From contig CM034539.1 of the NCBI GenBank assembly GCA_020002185.1, forward strand, positions 27,292,721 through 27,356,720: a stretch of 64,000 nucleotides of DNA, given 5' to 3'. A program made the translations under genes and the position numbers. Under the pieces are notes generated by a model. The model saw only the letters and a list, made by a program, of their open reading frames with translations, had not been told where the DNA came from and did not search any database. Shown in pieces: positions 22,501 through 32,615 of this stretch (position 1 is the first letter of the stretch; each line of letters starts with the position of its first letter). The DNA comes from Paraescarpia echinospica. Lineage: Eukaryota; Annelida; Polychaeta; Sabellida; Siboglinidae.

Positions 22501-23049
22501 ACGCAGACACACGTCAATGTGGTATTGTTTACAAACTACTCCCATAGATACTAGATGACCGAGGGCGATAAGGCATTATGTTATATTCGTACGGTGTCCA
22601 ATACCAACGGATAACGGCCATTGTTGTCATTTGGTCTCGACCTAGACACCCAACACGTAGGTAGGTCTGCGAATTAGAAAACAAATTTACGACTGTCACG
22701 GTTTTTCTCAGTTGTTTAATTTTTGTTAATTTTTTAATATATATTTTGGACTTGTATGTAAACTAATTCTCATGTTGTACATGTGGGGTATTATTTATGC
22801 TAACATCATAACTTTTCAGTTAACATTATAGGTCATTGTCATAATATTTACAATATTTGCCTACGCATTTCTTGATTACACGAGTAACAACGCGGGTGAG
22901 AATGTTATATATTTTATGTTACATTTACTCTTATTTACCTATTGAAATTGCATCGAATGTTGTCAATTTAAATACCGTGTCTAACCGGACTATGGTGGGC
23001 TATTCATGTGTTCAGTCTGTTTAATGTAGAAATAGCACGTGTTTCTAAG
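19591..23049. other. Gene-poor AT-rich stretch
   Basis: Short ORFs occur (for example 20713-21057 plus) but none shows a recognisable domain, splice context or repeat structure. Clustered TGTGCGTG-type microsatellite text lies at 20550-20620. Probably intronic or intergenic DNA with unrecognised old repeats. Confidence 0.4.
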
Positions 23050-23235
23050 ATGAACGTTCGTTTGTTATGCATGCACTTATCTGTGAAGATTATACTTATT
23101 ATCACAGTTGTAAATGTTCTTTGTTCTACGAACAAAGCCCTTTGTGAACGAGGCCACCTGCTTTGTTTAGTGCATGATAAACGACGTCAGATACCCGTTT
23201 TTTGTGGTATCCGTTATTCATTTTATGACAATTGA
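23050..23235 (+). CDS. Possible small secreted Cys-containing peptide (61 aa), uncertain
   Basis: ATG at 23050 opens a 61-codon frame: MNVRLLCMHLSVK, then a hydrophobic stretch IILIITVVNVLCS that could be a signal peptide core, then Lys/Arg and Cys (ALCERGHLLCLVHDKRRQ, ending FCGIRYSFYDN). TGA is at 23233-23235 and AATAAA follows within five bases. A short secreted peptide with a dibasic-like KRR site is conceivable, but an ORF this short is common by chance, and no promoter or homologue is visible. Confidence 0.15.
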   Translation: MNVRLLCMHLSVKIILIITVVNVLCSTNKALCERGHLLCLVHDKRRQIPVFCGIRYSFYDN

Positions 23236-24025
23236 AAAATAAATCACACAAACATTGTCATAACTAGTTTTGTTGCGCTTGAAATATAATCAAGTTTCAC
23301 TATGACAATTATGTCATGTGGAGATATTGTGTCTTGTAATATTAAAAATTGTGAGATTTATGTTGAATCGAGAAAAGAAGAGGCAAGACATACCAGCAAC
23401 ATATGGTATTTCAGATGAACCATCTCCAAGCACTTGGGCATAAGAAGCGATTTCCTTTAATATTACCTCTTGACAGATCTTTTTGACCGCGAGTTAATCA
23501 TGCAGTCTACAATCACTAGGCAATGTGGACTCGGTAATACTTGCCATCATGGTTATTACTAGATATTCATACAACTCAGTAAACATGTTTTAACAAGTAA
23601 ATAATGGCATGTTCAGTACGCCTGTACACACTTGATTGATTAACAAAACACGTAATTATATGTGTGTTCAATCACGCTGGCCGTCTTTGTGTGCTATTTT
23701 CTGCAAAGGTAACAATAAACTAATGTTCTATGAACTCAAGCTCAATTTTCTATTTCGTCGTGGTTTTATCGTAGTGGCACATGTTAAAGGCAGAACATAT
23801 TTCCCCATTTGTAATAAGTTTGTCGAAATATATAACATATGTATACCCTAAATGCTGTTATCGTCTAAAGACCGGTTTTTTTTGTAAAATGGAAACTAAT
23901 TTATTTTATTGAACAGATCAATATTTATTAAGACCGATCGCCCTGCACAATGCAAATCGGGAAGGACTTTCGGTTAAGTCTACTTTCGACGAAGACGGCA
24001 TGCAAAATGGCGTAACTGTATATAC

Positions 24026-24374
24026 TGTTGCCGGACCCCGAGCGGTATGGGTTCGTCGATTTGGGTGGTTAGGTGTCGTCCGGTGCGGTAAAGGAAACAC
24101 TGCCGAGGCGAATGCAACTTCTTTATTTCGCAACAGCAGTACCCAGCTGCTTCAAATTCAAACTACAGCGGACGCTACAACATGCACCAACTACGCGAAG
24201 GTCATACTAGAATGAACAACAATCAAATTAGGTATTCTCGGAACCACAGTCTAGAACACTTTCCCGCCGATTCGCTCACAATATAACAACTACGTCACTC
24301 CTCTTCACCCCCCCGAATCCCACACGTCCCCGTCCGAACCCGGTACACCAACATAATACACGATTTCTGTTACA
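24026..24374 (-). repeat. 3' LTR of the first Gypsy element
   Basis: 349 bases, near-identical to 29665-30019. In element orientation this is the downstream LTR; the polypurine tract abuts it at 24375. It ends in the short inverted TGT/ACA dinucleotide pattern. Confidence 0.95.
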
Positions 24375-24388
24375 CTGCCCCCTCCTCA
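24375..24388 (-). promoter_or_regulatory. Polypurine tract
   Basis: The minus strand reads GAGGAGGGGGCAG immediately before the 3' LTR: the expected primer for plus-strand DNA synthesis. Confidence 0.75.
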
Positions 24389-24647
24389 GCCGTAACCGTC
24401 CCTGGTTACTGATTTCTATTGCAACTCACCCATGACACTTACTAAAGTTATCAAACAATAATCTATACTCAATATAATCTACAATCAGACATTATCCGTC
24501 TAACTAAATGCAGTTCAAGCAGATACTACACTACAATCTGTACGTGACGGAATTCTGTCACTACATAGTCATAGTTCAAGCATGTACTACTCTACATGAC
24601 GGAACTCTGTCACCATAATTATAGTCCAAACATGTACTAGGGAAAAA

Positions 24648-26330
24648 TCAGTCACGATATCGTGCAGGTCTTTTCCTCTTTCTCCGAGTCTTCCGCGGAA
24701 GGGCCCTTGACCCATTGCCCGTCGGCGACAACTGTTCTCTCGCAGCTTCACTTGACGGCTGTCGTCTGCTGGTCGACGGCGACTGTTCTTGCCCCGGACC
24801 AGAATGTCGTCGTAGGTTGTCTCTGGCGATTGCAGCCCATCGGGTGTCCACAGGCGCGCCTCGATACCGTCGCAGTCGGTCCTTGTGCACCAGCTTCGGT
24901 GTTCTACGTGGTCCATGTCGCACCCGATACAGGACATCGTTGATCCGGTCAGCTATGTAATACGGCCCGTCCCACTGTTTGGCTAGCTTGGGACACATGC
25001 CCTTCTTCCGCTGGGGGTTGTTCATCCACACAGGATCGCCAACATCAAACCGATTGTGGTCAGCACGAAGATCGTAGTGGCGCTTCGCTCTGCCATGTGT
25101 CAGCTGGGTCTGTGAGCGAGCGAATTCATGAACAGATTCTAAACGGTCACGTAGGTCAGTCACGTACTTGCAGTACTCAATAGGCTCTTCGTCAGGGCGC
25201 CCATACATCAAGTCGACGGGCATTGTAATTTCGCGCCCATACACCAACATACTCGGCGTGTACCCAGTGGTGTCGTGAACGGCCGACCGATACGACATCA
25301 AAAGCAAAGGAAGCTTCTGATCCCAGGTACCTTGATGTTCTCCGATGAACATCGCGAGCTGCTGACCAAGTGTCCGGTTGTACCGCTCCACCATGCCGTC
25401 GGATTTGGGGTGTAGAGCTGTTGTCCTCGTCTTGTGGATGCCCAATAACTGGCACATCTCTGTAAATACTGCGGACTCGAAATTTCGCCCTTGATCGGAG
25501 TGGATCTCCGCTGGGACGCCGTATCGAGATACGAACTCATTGACGAGCACAGACGCAACAGTAGTAGCCTCCTGGTTAGGCAACGCATATGCTTCTGGCC
25601 ACTTTGTAAAGTAGTCCATTACCACCAATAGATGTCGATTCCCAGCATCGGTCTCTGGGAAAGGGCCCATGAAGTCCAGCGCTATCCTCTCCATGGGACA
25701 GCCCACGTCATACTGTTGCAGAGGTGATCGTGTCTTCTTGCCAGTGCCCTTTTTCGCTGCGCATATGTCACATCGTCTACACCATGCGTCTACGTCGATA
25801 CGACATTTTGCCCAGTAGAAACGTTGGCGCACCTTTCCCAGCATCTTGTTTCCACCCAGATGTCCTCCCGCCGGTTCGTCGTGAAGTTGTCGCAATATCG
25901 CTGCTCGTTCGGTTTTGGGCAAAATAAACTGCCACAAAGCTATGTCGCCTCTAGGCGATTCCAAGCGCCGGTAAAGGGCTCCCTCGCGCATCTGAAGACT
26001 GTCCCATTGGGCCCAGTAGATCTTCACGTCCTCGCTCATCGCGGACACCTCCGCCCAGCATGGCCGCTGTCCCAGTTCTTTCCATTTTAAGACTGGTGCG
26101 ATAGTGGTGTCTGCGAGCTGTTGCTCTCTCAGTGACTTCGATTCAATTTCTGTGTGCGTCACCACACGTACTTTTGCAGTAGTGTCCTCTTCCCGTTGCT
26201 CGTTGCGAAGACAGTGGCGACATTCTGATACCAAACATGGTCGTGGCGCTCTGGACAAGGCGTCAGCATTGGTATGACTCTTTCCCGCGCGATGGATCAC
26301 ATTAAAGTCATATTCTTGGAGTTTCTGCAA
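24648..26330 (-). CDS. Gypsy pol, integrase part (frame-separated from RT/RNase H)
   Basis: The frame begins at the connection after RNase H (FNVIHRAGKSHTNADALSR). It shows the HHCC zinc domain (LHDEPAGGHLGGNKML, then CRRCDICAAKKG), the DDE core (Asp in IALDFMGPFPETD, Asp in IHSDQGRNFES, Glu in DGMVERYNRTLGQQL), and a C-terminal GPY/F-like module (LAKQWDGPYYIADRINDVLY), then a basic tail. No chromodomain is seen. About 560 codons. It is separated from the upstream pol frame by a small indel at about 26330-26345; without that, gag-pol would be uninterrupted. The integrase itself looks complete. Confidence 0.92.
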   Translation of the reverse strand: MQKLQEYDFNVIHRAGKSHTNADALSRAPRPCLVSECRHCLRNEQREEDTTAKVRVVTHTEIESKSLREQQLADTTIAPVLKWKELGQRPCWAEVSAMSEDVKIYWAQWDSLQMREGALYRRLESPRGDIALWQFILPKTERAAILRQLHDEPAGGHLGGNKMLGKVRQRFYWAKCRIDVDAWCRRCDICAAKKGTGKKTRSPLQQYDVGCPMERIALDFMGPFPETDAGNRHLLVVMDYFTKWPEAYALPNQEATTVASVLVNEFVSRYGVPAEIHSDQGRNFESAVFTEMCQLLGIHKTRTTALHPKSDGMVERYNRTLGQQLAMFIGEHQGTWDQKLPLLLMSYRSAVHDTTGYTPSMLVYGREITMPVDLMYGRPDEEPIEYCKYVTDLRDRLESVHEFARSQTQLTHGRAKRHYDLRADHNRFDVGDPVWMNNPQRKKGMCPKLAKQWDGPYYIADRINDVLYRVRHGPRRTPKLVHKDRLRRYRGAPVDTRWAAIARDNLRRHSGPGQEQSPSTSRRQPSSEAAREQLSPTGNGSRALPRKTRRKRKRPARYRD

Positions 26331-28477
26331 CCACCGGGCCGTCTGTCCCTGTTTTTAAACCGCAATAGCCATTGCAGGGAGGCGTGGTCACTTCTCACAA
26401 GAAACTTGCGGCCGTATAAGTAGTGGTGAAATTGTCCCACAGCTGTGACGACTGCAAGTAGTTCTTTCCTAGTGACACAGTAGTTTCGCTCGGTTTTTCG
26501 CAGGGTCCTACTGTAATATGCGATGACCCGCTCTTTTCCCTCCTGTACCTGGGACAAGATGCAGCCGATCCCTACATCACTGGCGTCAGTATCCACTATG
26601 AAGTCACCATCATTCTCAGGAAACGCCAACACTGGGGCCGTAGTCAGTACTTTCTTCAAACGTTGAAAGGCGGCAGTACACTCAGCTGTCCAGTCAAATG
26701 CCTTTCCTTTCTCTGTTAGTCGATGCAGTGGCTTTGCGATTTCAGCGAAATCTGGCACAAATCTCCTGTAGTAAGTACAAAGGCCAATGAAGCGGCGAAC
26801 ATCCTTTGTTGTAGTTGGGACAGGCCATTCATCTATGGCAGCGGTCTTTGTCGGGTCCGTAGCCACGCCGTCGGCGCTGATGACATGCCCGAGATATGCG
26901 ACCTCCCGACGAAACAGGTTACATTTCTTCGGGCTGAGTTTAAGTCCAGCACAACGAAATCGACCCAGCACCTCTCGTAGGCAGCGCACGTTGTCATCAA
27001 ATGATCTGCCGTGCACCAGGATGTCGTCCAAGTACACCAGGCAAGTCGTCCAGGGCAAACCACGAAGCACCACTTCCATGAGCCTCTCGAAGGTCGCTGG
27101 TGCGTTACAGAGGCCAAACGGCATGACCCGAAACTGCCAGAGTCCGGTACCAGTGGAGAACGCAGTCTTCTCCTTGTCCTCTTCGTCCACCTCCACCTGC
27201 CAGTAGCCACTTTTCAGGTCCAGTGTGCAGAACCATGAAGAACCGGAGAGAGCCGCAAGAGTAGAGTCAATGCGTGGCAATGGGTAAGAGTCTTTCCGAG
27301 TCAAATCATTCAGCAGGCGATAGTCAACACAAAAACGAGTTGAACCGTCTTTCTTCTTAACCATGACGATGGGTGAAGACCACGCGCTAGCTGAAGGCTC
27401 AATTATCCCTTGCTTCAGCATGTGGTCAACCTCAACCTGCGCGTCTTGTTGTTTCGCCAGCGGTAATCGGCGTGGAGGCTGGCGTATCGGTCGAGCATCC
27501 CCCGTGTGTATCGTGTGCTTCGTGACGTTAGTGCGGCCGATGTCATTCGGCGAGGAGGAGAACACATCTTGGAATTCGATCAGCAGTTCCATGAACGTGC
27601 GTCGCTGCTCCAAGTCCAGATCCTTGTCGCTGTTGTTGTACAACTCCTCCAGATGAGGAGGTAGGAGGTTCCCCCATCCGCTGGGTGTGTCGGTATCTCC
27701 CTTCTTGACATAGCAGACTGCGTGACAGCTTCCGACCACTGTACCCTTCTTTAGATGTATAGGGTTCTTGGTGGTGTTTGCAAGTCGGACTGGAACGATA
27801 TCATTCGAGCAGTCAACCAGTGTCCTTCCTAACACAAAGCCGCCAGAAGCGTCCTGAACTGGTTCAACTACACCCAGACCATCGCACGCGTGTTCCGCTA
27901 TCACAGCCGGCGCAATCACCTGGGTCCTCGACTTGAGTTCGACATCGCAGTTTAAGGTTATCCGATGACAGAGGGGCGCATGGCAGGTTGCACTCCGTAG
28001 AAGGGGCACTTGCATGTTTTGCAGTTCTAGAATACGGTTTGGGATGTCTACTCGACAGTTGAAAGCATTCATGAAGTCAAGGCCCAGAATACAATCGTCT
28101 ACGATGTCAGCCACGAACTCTTGCTGGCAATTCGTGAAGTCGCCAATCTCCACCGTCACTTCTCCACGGCCATAAATGGGTGTCACCTCTCCTGTAGCAG
28201 TCTGCAGTTGCGTATTTCCCAGTAGCTGTTCAACTATGTTGACCGACTGCAGGATGCTCTTCTTTACGACAGACACACTAGCACCAGTGTCTATAAGCAT
28301 CCTACATGGTTGTCCTTCAATCGTTCCTTCTACGTACAGTCCCCCATCATGACCGCCAAATGTGCACACCTCGATGACATCCGTAAGGGCATTACTCAAT
28401 CCTCCTACTGCCGGTATCCGCCCCGTGAGGCCGGCTGCTGTTCGTTTCCCAGATGTCGCGATGACGGCGATGCCCAC
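26297..28477 (-). CDS. Gypsy pol: protease, reverse transcriptase, RNase H
   Basis: The frame overlaps the gag stop and lies in the -1 frame relative to gag. The protease has MLIDTGASVSVVKK (Asp-Thr-Gly, near residue 60-70). RT starts with the usual PIRQPPRRLPLAKQ entry, followed by GSTRFCVDYRLLND, PLPRIDSTLAALSG and FCTLDLKSGYWQVEV, with catalytic CLVYLDDILVHGRS. RNase H has FIVDTDASDVGIGCIL and RKELLAVV, DHASLQWLL. All catalytic residues that can be checked are present. The last ~15 codons are out of frame because of the indel near 26340. About 720 codons. Confidence 0.92.
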   Translation of the reverse strand: MGIAVIATSGKRTAAGLTGRIPAVGGLSNALTDVIEVCTFGGHDGGLYVEGTIEGQPCRMLIDTGASVSVVKKSILQSVNIVEQLLGNTQLQTATGEVTPIYGRGEVTVEIGDFTNCQQEFVADIVDDCILGLDFMNAFNCRVDIPNRILELQNMQVPLLRSATCHAPLCHRITLNCDVELKSRTQVIAPAVIAEHACDGLGVVEPVQDASGGFVLGRTLVDCSNDIVPVRLANTTKNPIHLKKGTVVGSCHAVCYVKKGDTDTPSGWGNLLPPHLEELYNNSDKDLDLEQRRTFMELLIEFQDVFSSSPNDIGRTNVTKHTIHTGDARPIRQPPRRLPLAKQQDAQVEVDHMLKQGIIEPSASAWSSPIVMVKKKDGSTRFCVDYRLLNDLTRKDSYPLPRIDSTLAALSGSSWFCTLDLKSGYWQVEVDEEDKEKTAFSTGTGLWQFRVMPFGLCNAPATFERLMEVVLRGLPWTTCLVYLDDILVHGRSFDDNVRCLREVLGRFRCAGLKLSPKKCNLFRREVAYLGHVISADGVATDPTKTAAIDEWPVPTTTKDVRRFIGLCTYYRRFVPDFAEIAKPLHRLTEKGKAFDWTAECTAAFQRLKKVLTTAPVLAFPENDGDFIVDTDASDVGIGCILSQVQEGKERVIAYYSRTLRKTERNYCVTRKELLAVVTAVGQFHHYLYGRKFLVRSDHASLQWLLRFKNRDRRPGGCRNSKNMTLM

Positions 28478-29625
28478 TATGTCTGTCTCGGCGACTGTCG
28501 ACAGGTTCGCCTAAAATGGCCTACGTTGCCGCAATTCCAGCATCTGCGTGTGTCTGGCAGATCGTCCCTGGGTGGCGCTGCCCGCTTATCCAGAAGTAAC
28601 TTCTGGACTCCCTCCGCCACTGCTAGTAGCGTCTCTGTTAATTGTCCGTACTCCGACTTCTTGTTTGATGCAGAATCTTCTGCCACTGCCACGGCTCGTA
28701 CGCTTGGGGTTTGTCGCACTGCCATGTTGTACGACTCCAGCTCCATAGCGAGGCGCAGAGCTTCATACAGGCTGGCTGGTCTTGCCTGCATCAAGCGGAT
28801 GCGTAAATCATCGTCAGTTAAAGCATCGACAAACTGTTCTTTGGCGTGCTCGTCTTGCAGGCTCGATGGTACATCCCGATAAACAAGACGAGACAGACGC
28901 TCTATGTCTTCTGCCAGTTCAGGCAAAGACTCGCCTTTGCGCCTCCGGCGACTACGGAGCTGCACCCGACTCAACTCCCGCTGCCCGGTCGCTCCAAACC
29001 TCATCTCGAGTGCGGTTACGAGGACACAGTAGCTGCGGCGCTTCGTGCAGTCCATGCCACCTAGCACATTGGCTGCTGGTCCTTCCAAGCTGGTGGCTAA
29101 AAAGGCAGCTTTCTCCGAGTCCTGCCATCCATTGAGCTCTGCGACCATCTCGAACTGGGCGTGGTAGCTCTCCCACGTCGTCTTTCCGTCAAACTTCGGT
29201 GAACGCTGACGAGTGTGTCCACCCAGGGAAGGCCGATACATCGATGCGGAGGTGACATCTGTAGCCACGAACGGTGACGCGTTATGACTGAGTGGAGTCA
29301 CTCCACTCACGCCATCCTCCAAATGTCGGAGCCGACTATCCAGTTGCGAGGTCTGCTCGGCAAGTTGTGTGGTCTTCTCTTCCAGCTTCTGCTCAAACTG
29401 GTCGATTTTGGCCGCGACTGTCGCATCTAACGCTTGGACAGCCTCCAGTTGTTGCTGCTGTAGCTGCTGCTGCAGCTGCTGTAATTCTTCTTGTCTCTCA
29501 TGCTGCTGCTGTTGTTGCTGCTGCTGTAACATGTCAGCGAACGCCTGCATGTTTATTACTGCCGGTTCTGGCGGGGTTGCTGGCTCTTCCTGCCGCGACT
29601 TACGGGAAGTGGCATGTCTCGGCAT
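28477..29625 (-). CDS. Gypsy gag with poly-Gln coiled coil and CCHC zinc knuckle
   Basis: The start was chosen at the ATG at 29625 (MPRHATSRKSRQEEP), inside the leader and downstream of the primer site; an upstream in-frame extension reaches into the LTR and is unlikely to be used. About 382 residues: a Gln-rich coiled coil (residues ~35-110), a capsid-like helical region with SPKFDGKTTWESYHAQFEMV, and a C-terminal CCHC knuckle CWNCGNVGHFRRTC. The stop is TAG at 28477-28479. The pol frame starts one base over, so Gag-Pol is probably made by -1 frameshifting. Confidence 0.9.
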   Translation of the reverse strand: MPRHATSRKSRQEEPATPPEPAVINMQAFADMLQQQQQQQQHERQEELQQLQQQLQQQQLEAVQALDATVAAKIDQFEQKLEEKTTQLAEQTSQLDSRLRHLEDGVSGVTPLSHNASPFVATDVTSASMYRPSLGGHTRQRSPKFDGKTTWESYHAQFEMVAELNGWQDSEKAAFLATSLEGPAANVLGGMDCTKRRSYCVLVTALEMRFGATGQRELSRVQLRSRRRRKGESLPELAEDIERLSRLVYRDVPSSLQDEHAKEQFVDALTDDDLRIRLMQARPASLYEALRLAMELESYNMAVRQTPSVRAVAVAEDSASNKKSEYGQLTETLLAVAEGVQKLLLDKRAAPPRDDLPDTRRCWNCGNVGHFRRTCRQSPRQT

Positions 29626-29651
29626 TTTCAGTTCCACACCAAAATCCCGTT

Positions 29652-29662
29652 TCCTGACACCA
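29652..29662 (-). promoter_or_regulatory. Primer binding site, tRNA-Leu-like
   Basis: Two bases inside the 5' LTR (minus strand) the sequence TGGTGTCAGGA begins. It is complementary to the 3' end of leucine tRNAs whose acceptor ends TCCTGACA plus CCA. Confidence 0.7.
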
Positions 29663-29664
29663 AA

Positions 29665-30019
29665 TGTTGCCGGACCCCGAGCGGTATGGGTTCGTCGATT
29701 TGGGTGGTTAGGTGTCGTCCGGTGCGGTAAAGGAAACACTGCCGAGACGAATGCAACTTCTTTATTTCGCAACAGCAGTACCCAGCTGCTTCAAATTCAA
29801 ACTACAGCGGACGCTACAACATGCACCAACTACGCGAAGGTCATACTAGAATGAACAACAATCAAATGAGGTATTCTCGGAACCACAGTCTAGAACACTT
29901 TCCCGCCTATTCGCTCACAATATAACAACAACTACGTCACTCCTCTTCACCCCCCCCCCGAATCCCACACGTCCCCGGCCGAACCCGGTACACCAACATA
30001 ATACACGATTTCTGTTACA
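29665..30019 (-). repeat. 5' LTR of the first Gypsy element
   Basis: 355 bases, near-identical to 24026-24374. Followed on the plus strand by the ATAC target duplication. Confidence 0.95.
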
Positions 30020-31107
30020 ATACTTTAAGTTCGTTGTCACTCGTAAACATCACTGTTTCCCAATGAAACAATATGCTGTTATACGTCCATTTGACTTGGG
30101 CATTGACTATTACATATTCGACTTGGCATAGTTATAGTCCGACAGGCGAAACGTCCGAATATAACATTGAGATGGTACCAACTACTAGCAGATAACATTT
30201 TGATTGCTTTAGTGCCGATATCTACTCTTAACTAACATAGGTATCGTCGACCTGAATGCAAAGTGTTTAACAACGAAGTCGAACGGCGTAATTGTACAAA
30301 TCATAAAGAGTAATAACAATGCCAAACTCCGGATTCTGGATAATACTCGGCTGTGCACATTAAGGAACATCCATTTGAAGCACAGTGAATCAGTCAGACG
30401 GTCTGACTACACAAACATAGGTGAACGTGGACGTGGAGTCGACGTAGTAGTTAACATTGTCTAACGTTAGTACAACAGTAACTTTTTAATGGATACGACA
30501 CATTGGTTTTAAGATTGCGACATTCCCCGCAAGGTCACGGTCTAAATCTCTATTACAAACAATTACCGCAATGTCTCAAATACTAGCTATTACCGTTTAC
30601 AACACTCATTCTCTCGTTTCTAGTAGTAACTAGCATGATGGTCTTTCAATCTCATTGTACTAAATGTTTTAATAGTGGATGCGGTATGCGGGTGTGACTA
30701 TGTTTGCAAAAATGAGTGTTTCGAATTATATATGTAGCAACAGTTCAATACCATACAAACATTTTTTATGAGCGAATGACGATGTTATTTCTTTGAATAC
30801 ATGACGTATATCTAAATGTACAAGTTGAGTTTAAAATGTTTCCCAAAACATCTACTTGTACAGGACGGCATGAATGAAATTATGATGGCAAGACCAACAT
30901 TGTGTGTGTGTGTGTGCGCGCGCGCGCGCGCGCGTGTGTCATCTATAAATGACAATGGAAGTATGTGGGATATAACGAGAGGAACAAGTCACAGAAATAG
31001 GTGCTGGTTAGCATAAAGCAACATTAACACGAAACAATACGAAGGGCAATGACAGTTTTAGTAATTTCATCTATTAGACATGTAAGATTCTTTCTCAGAA
31101 AATCAAA
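30020..31107. other. No gene recognised; (TG)n(CG)n microsatellite at about 30901-30938
   Basis: AT-rich sequence between two mobile elements. The only structure seen is an alternating purine-pyrimidine tract, (TG)n followed by (CG)n, which is Z-DNA-prone. Confidence 0.5.
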
Positions 31108-32155
31108 TTTCAAAAGGTATTTTTGGGGAAAGTGGGCATACCACCTTTTAAACATAATTTGAGGGTGCTCGATTTTTGTGTTTCACTCTTTTGTCCAGTC
31201 TCTGATCTACAAAATGGCAAACGAAAAATGGCTGCACAGAGGTAATTTCTACTCACATTTTGTTTTATCTCGAGTTTGAAAAGAACACGAAGGGATATGA
31301 TCATGGCAAAAATGCTTCATGAAAACATTCACCAAAGCCAGATCTACTCTAATCAATATTTCGACTTGTGGCTATGGCGTCCATCTTGGATTCAAAATGG
31401 CGACTATGGACAATCACAATTTGTCTCATACATGAATGTATAGGACACATAGAACATTGATTCCGTTTCAACTCACACCTCTCTTAATTCACAAATACTG
31501 GCATCCGTGTTTTGATCACAGATTAAGGTGTCCATCTTGGATTTCAAAATGGTCGCCATAATCAATTACTGTTTTGTATCATACATGAACTTCTAAGCCA
31601 CACGGAAAGTTGTAATTTGTGGCTACAACCACATCTTAGTGGGTAGGGATTTGTACTTTAACATAATTGATGTGATCAGAGGTAGTCAACTTAGATTCCA
31701 AGATGGCGATACTTAATCAATAATTTTAGTTCTCATATAAGTTGTGTTCATTACTTGGTGGGCACTTTATATGTCTGATTGCAGGTTGAGTTTGACGTGG
31801 CAATGAATGTACGCATAACAATCAAAAGTTTGATGTTAACCTTTAATATACACGTGTAAAAGTAAAATACATCCTCATTGCCATCGGAAATGCATAATGT
31901 TAAAATAACACTGTAAGTATAGAATGACGTAATAATTTAATCCATACCAAATACACAAACCAGTCTAGCCATCGACAGTAGGTGAAAGAACAAGAGTTTT
32001 TTGGGGAAGGGATTTTTTTCTTCTTCACATTTATGTGGTGACCTCTGTTCAGAGGATTATCCCACAGTACGCACATGCGTGGGTCCAATTGAAAAGAACG
32101 TTGATAAAACAATATTTTAAGAAGGCGGGTCTAGCGGGTATTTGTTATCCAGACC

Positions 32156-32600
32156 TCAACTGCCGATTTGACTCAGGAGCATGTGATTTGATGAACACGT
32201 ACGACCACGTCTTTTCGACTGTATCCAAATATTGAGCATTATATAGTCTGAAGACAAATTGTTTTGTATCTTTCGTGTTGTCTTCCATCTCGATCGAACC
32301 CTCCGGATGGTTCTTGCCCGTTTTGCACACCTAGTTCGTGCTCCTGATTTGGTGGAGAATGTGTAGTATATGTCAAATGCAATGTTTGTGCGATCAAACG
32401 ACAATGTCACCCTCTCCTAGGTTCTGCAATAGTAGTTGGCGCTGTTCAAAAATCTTCCATGCAGTTTTCTTACTGCGACCTGAGTAGAACAACGTTACGT
32501 CACACCCCATCAAAGCATGGAAGACTGGAATGTTTTCGAATATTGTCGGGACATAGGATGTGTTCAAAAAGTGCCTGCATTGTGTTGTTTCTCCTAAATT
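32156..32600 (-). pseudogene. Inverted partial copy of the inverted-repeat element's gene
   Basis: The minus strand encodes TIFENIPVFHALMGCDVTLF and SGRSKKTAWKIFEQ (about 32420-32560), matching the plus-strand ALIGNYVTSFFSGCSKKRAW at 33480-33580. Directly after it (32280-32405) comes SFDRTNIAFDIYYTFSTKSG and RTRCAKRARTIRRV, which on the plus strand lies upstream of that segment (33010-33115). So the left copy is internally rearranged. Neither copy is an intact frame. Confidence 0.6.
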
Positions 32601-32615
32601 TAGCTTTGCCTGCCT

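Larger units (their letters stand above)
24026..30019 (-). mobile_element. Ty3/Gypsy LTR retrotransposon, recent insertion
   Basis: Two direct LTRs (24026-24374 and 29665-30019), both TGTTG...TTACA, enclose minus-strand gag and pol. The host sequence ATAC flanks both ends (24022-24025 and 30020-30023), a 4-bp target duplication. The LTRs differ by about four substitutions and two small indels over ~350 bases. The tRNA primer site and polypurine tract are in place. The domain order protease, RT, RNase H, integrase is that of Ty3/Gypsy. The only clear lesion is a frameshift between RNase H and integrase near 26330-26345. There is no envelope gene. Confidence 0.95.

Noticed and set aside
29369..29854. 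Plus-strand Cys/Ala-rich ORF over the first Gypsy gag
   Set aside because: Antisense shadow of the CAG-rich coiled-coil coding region of gag on the minus strand.
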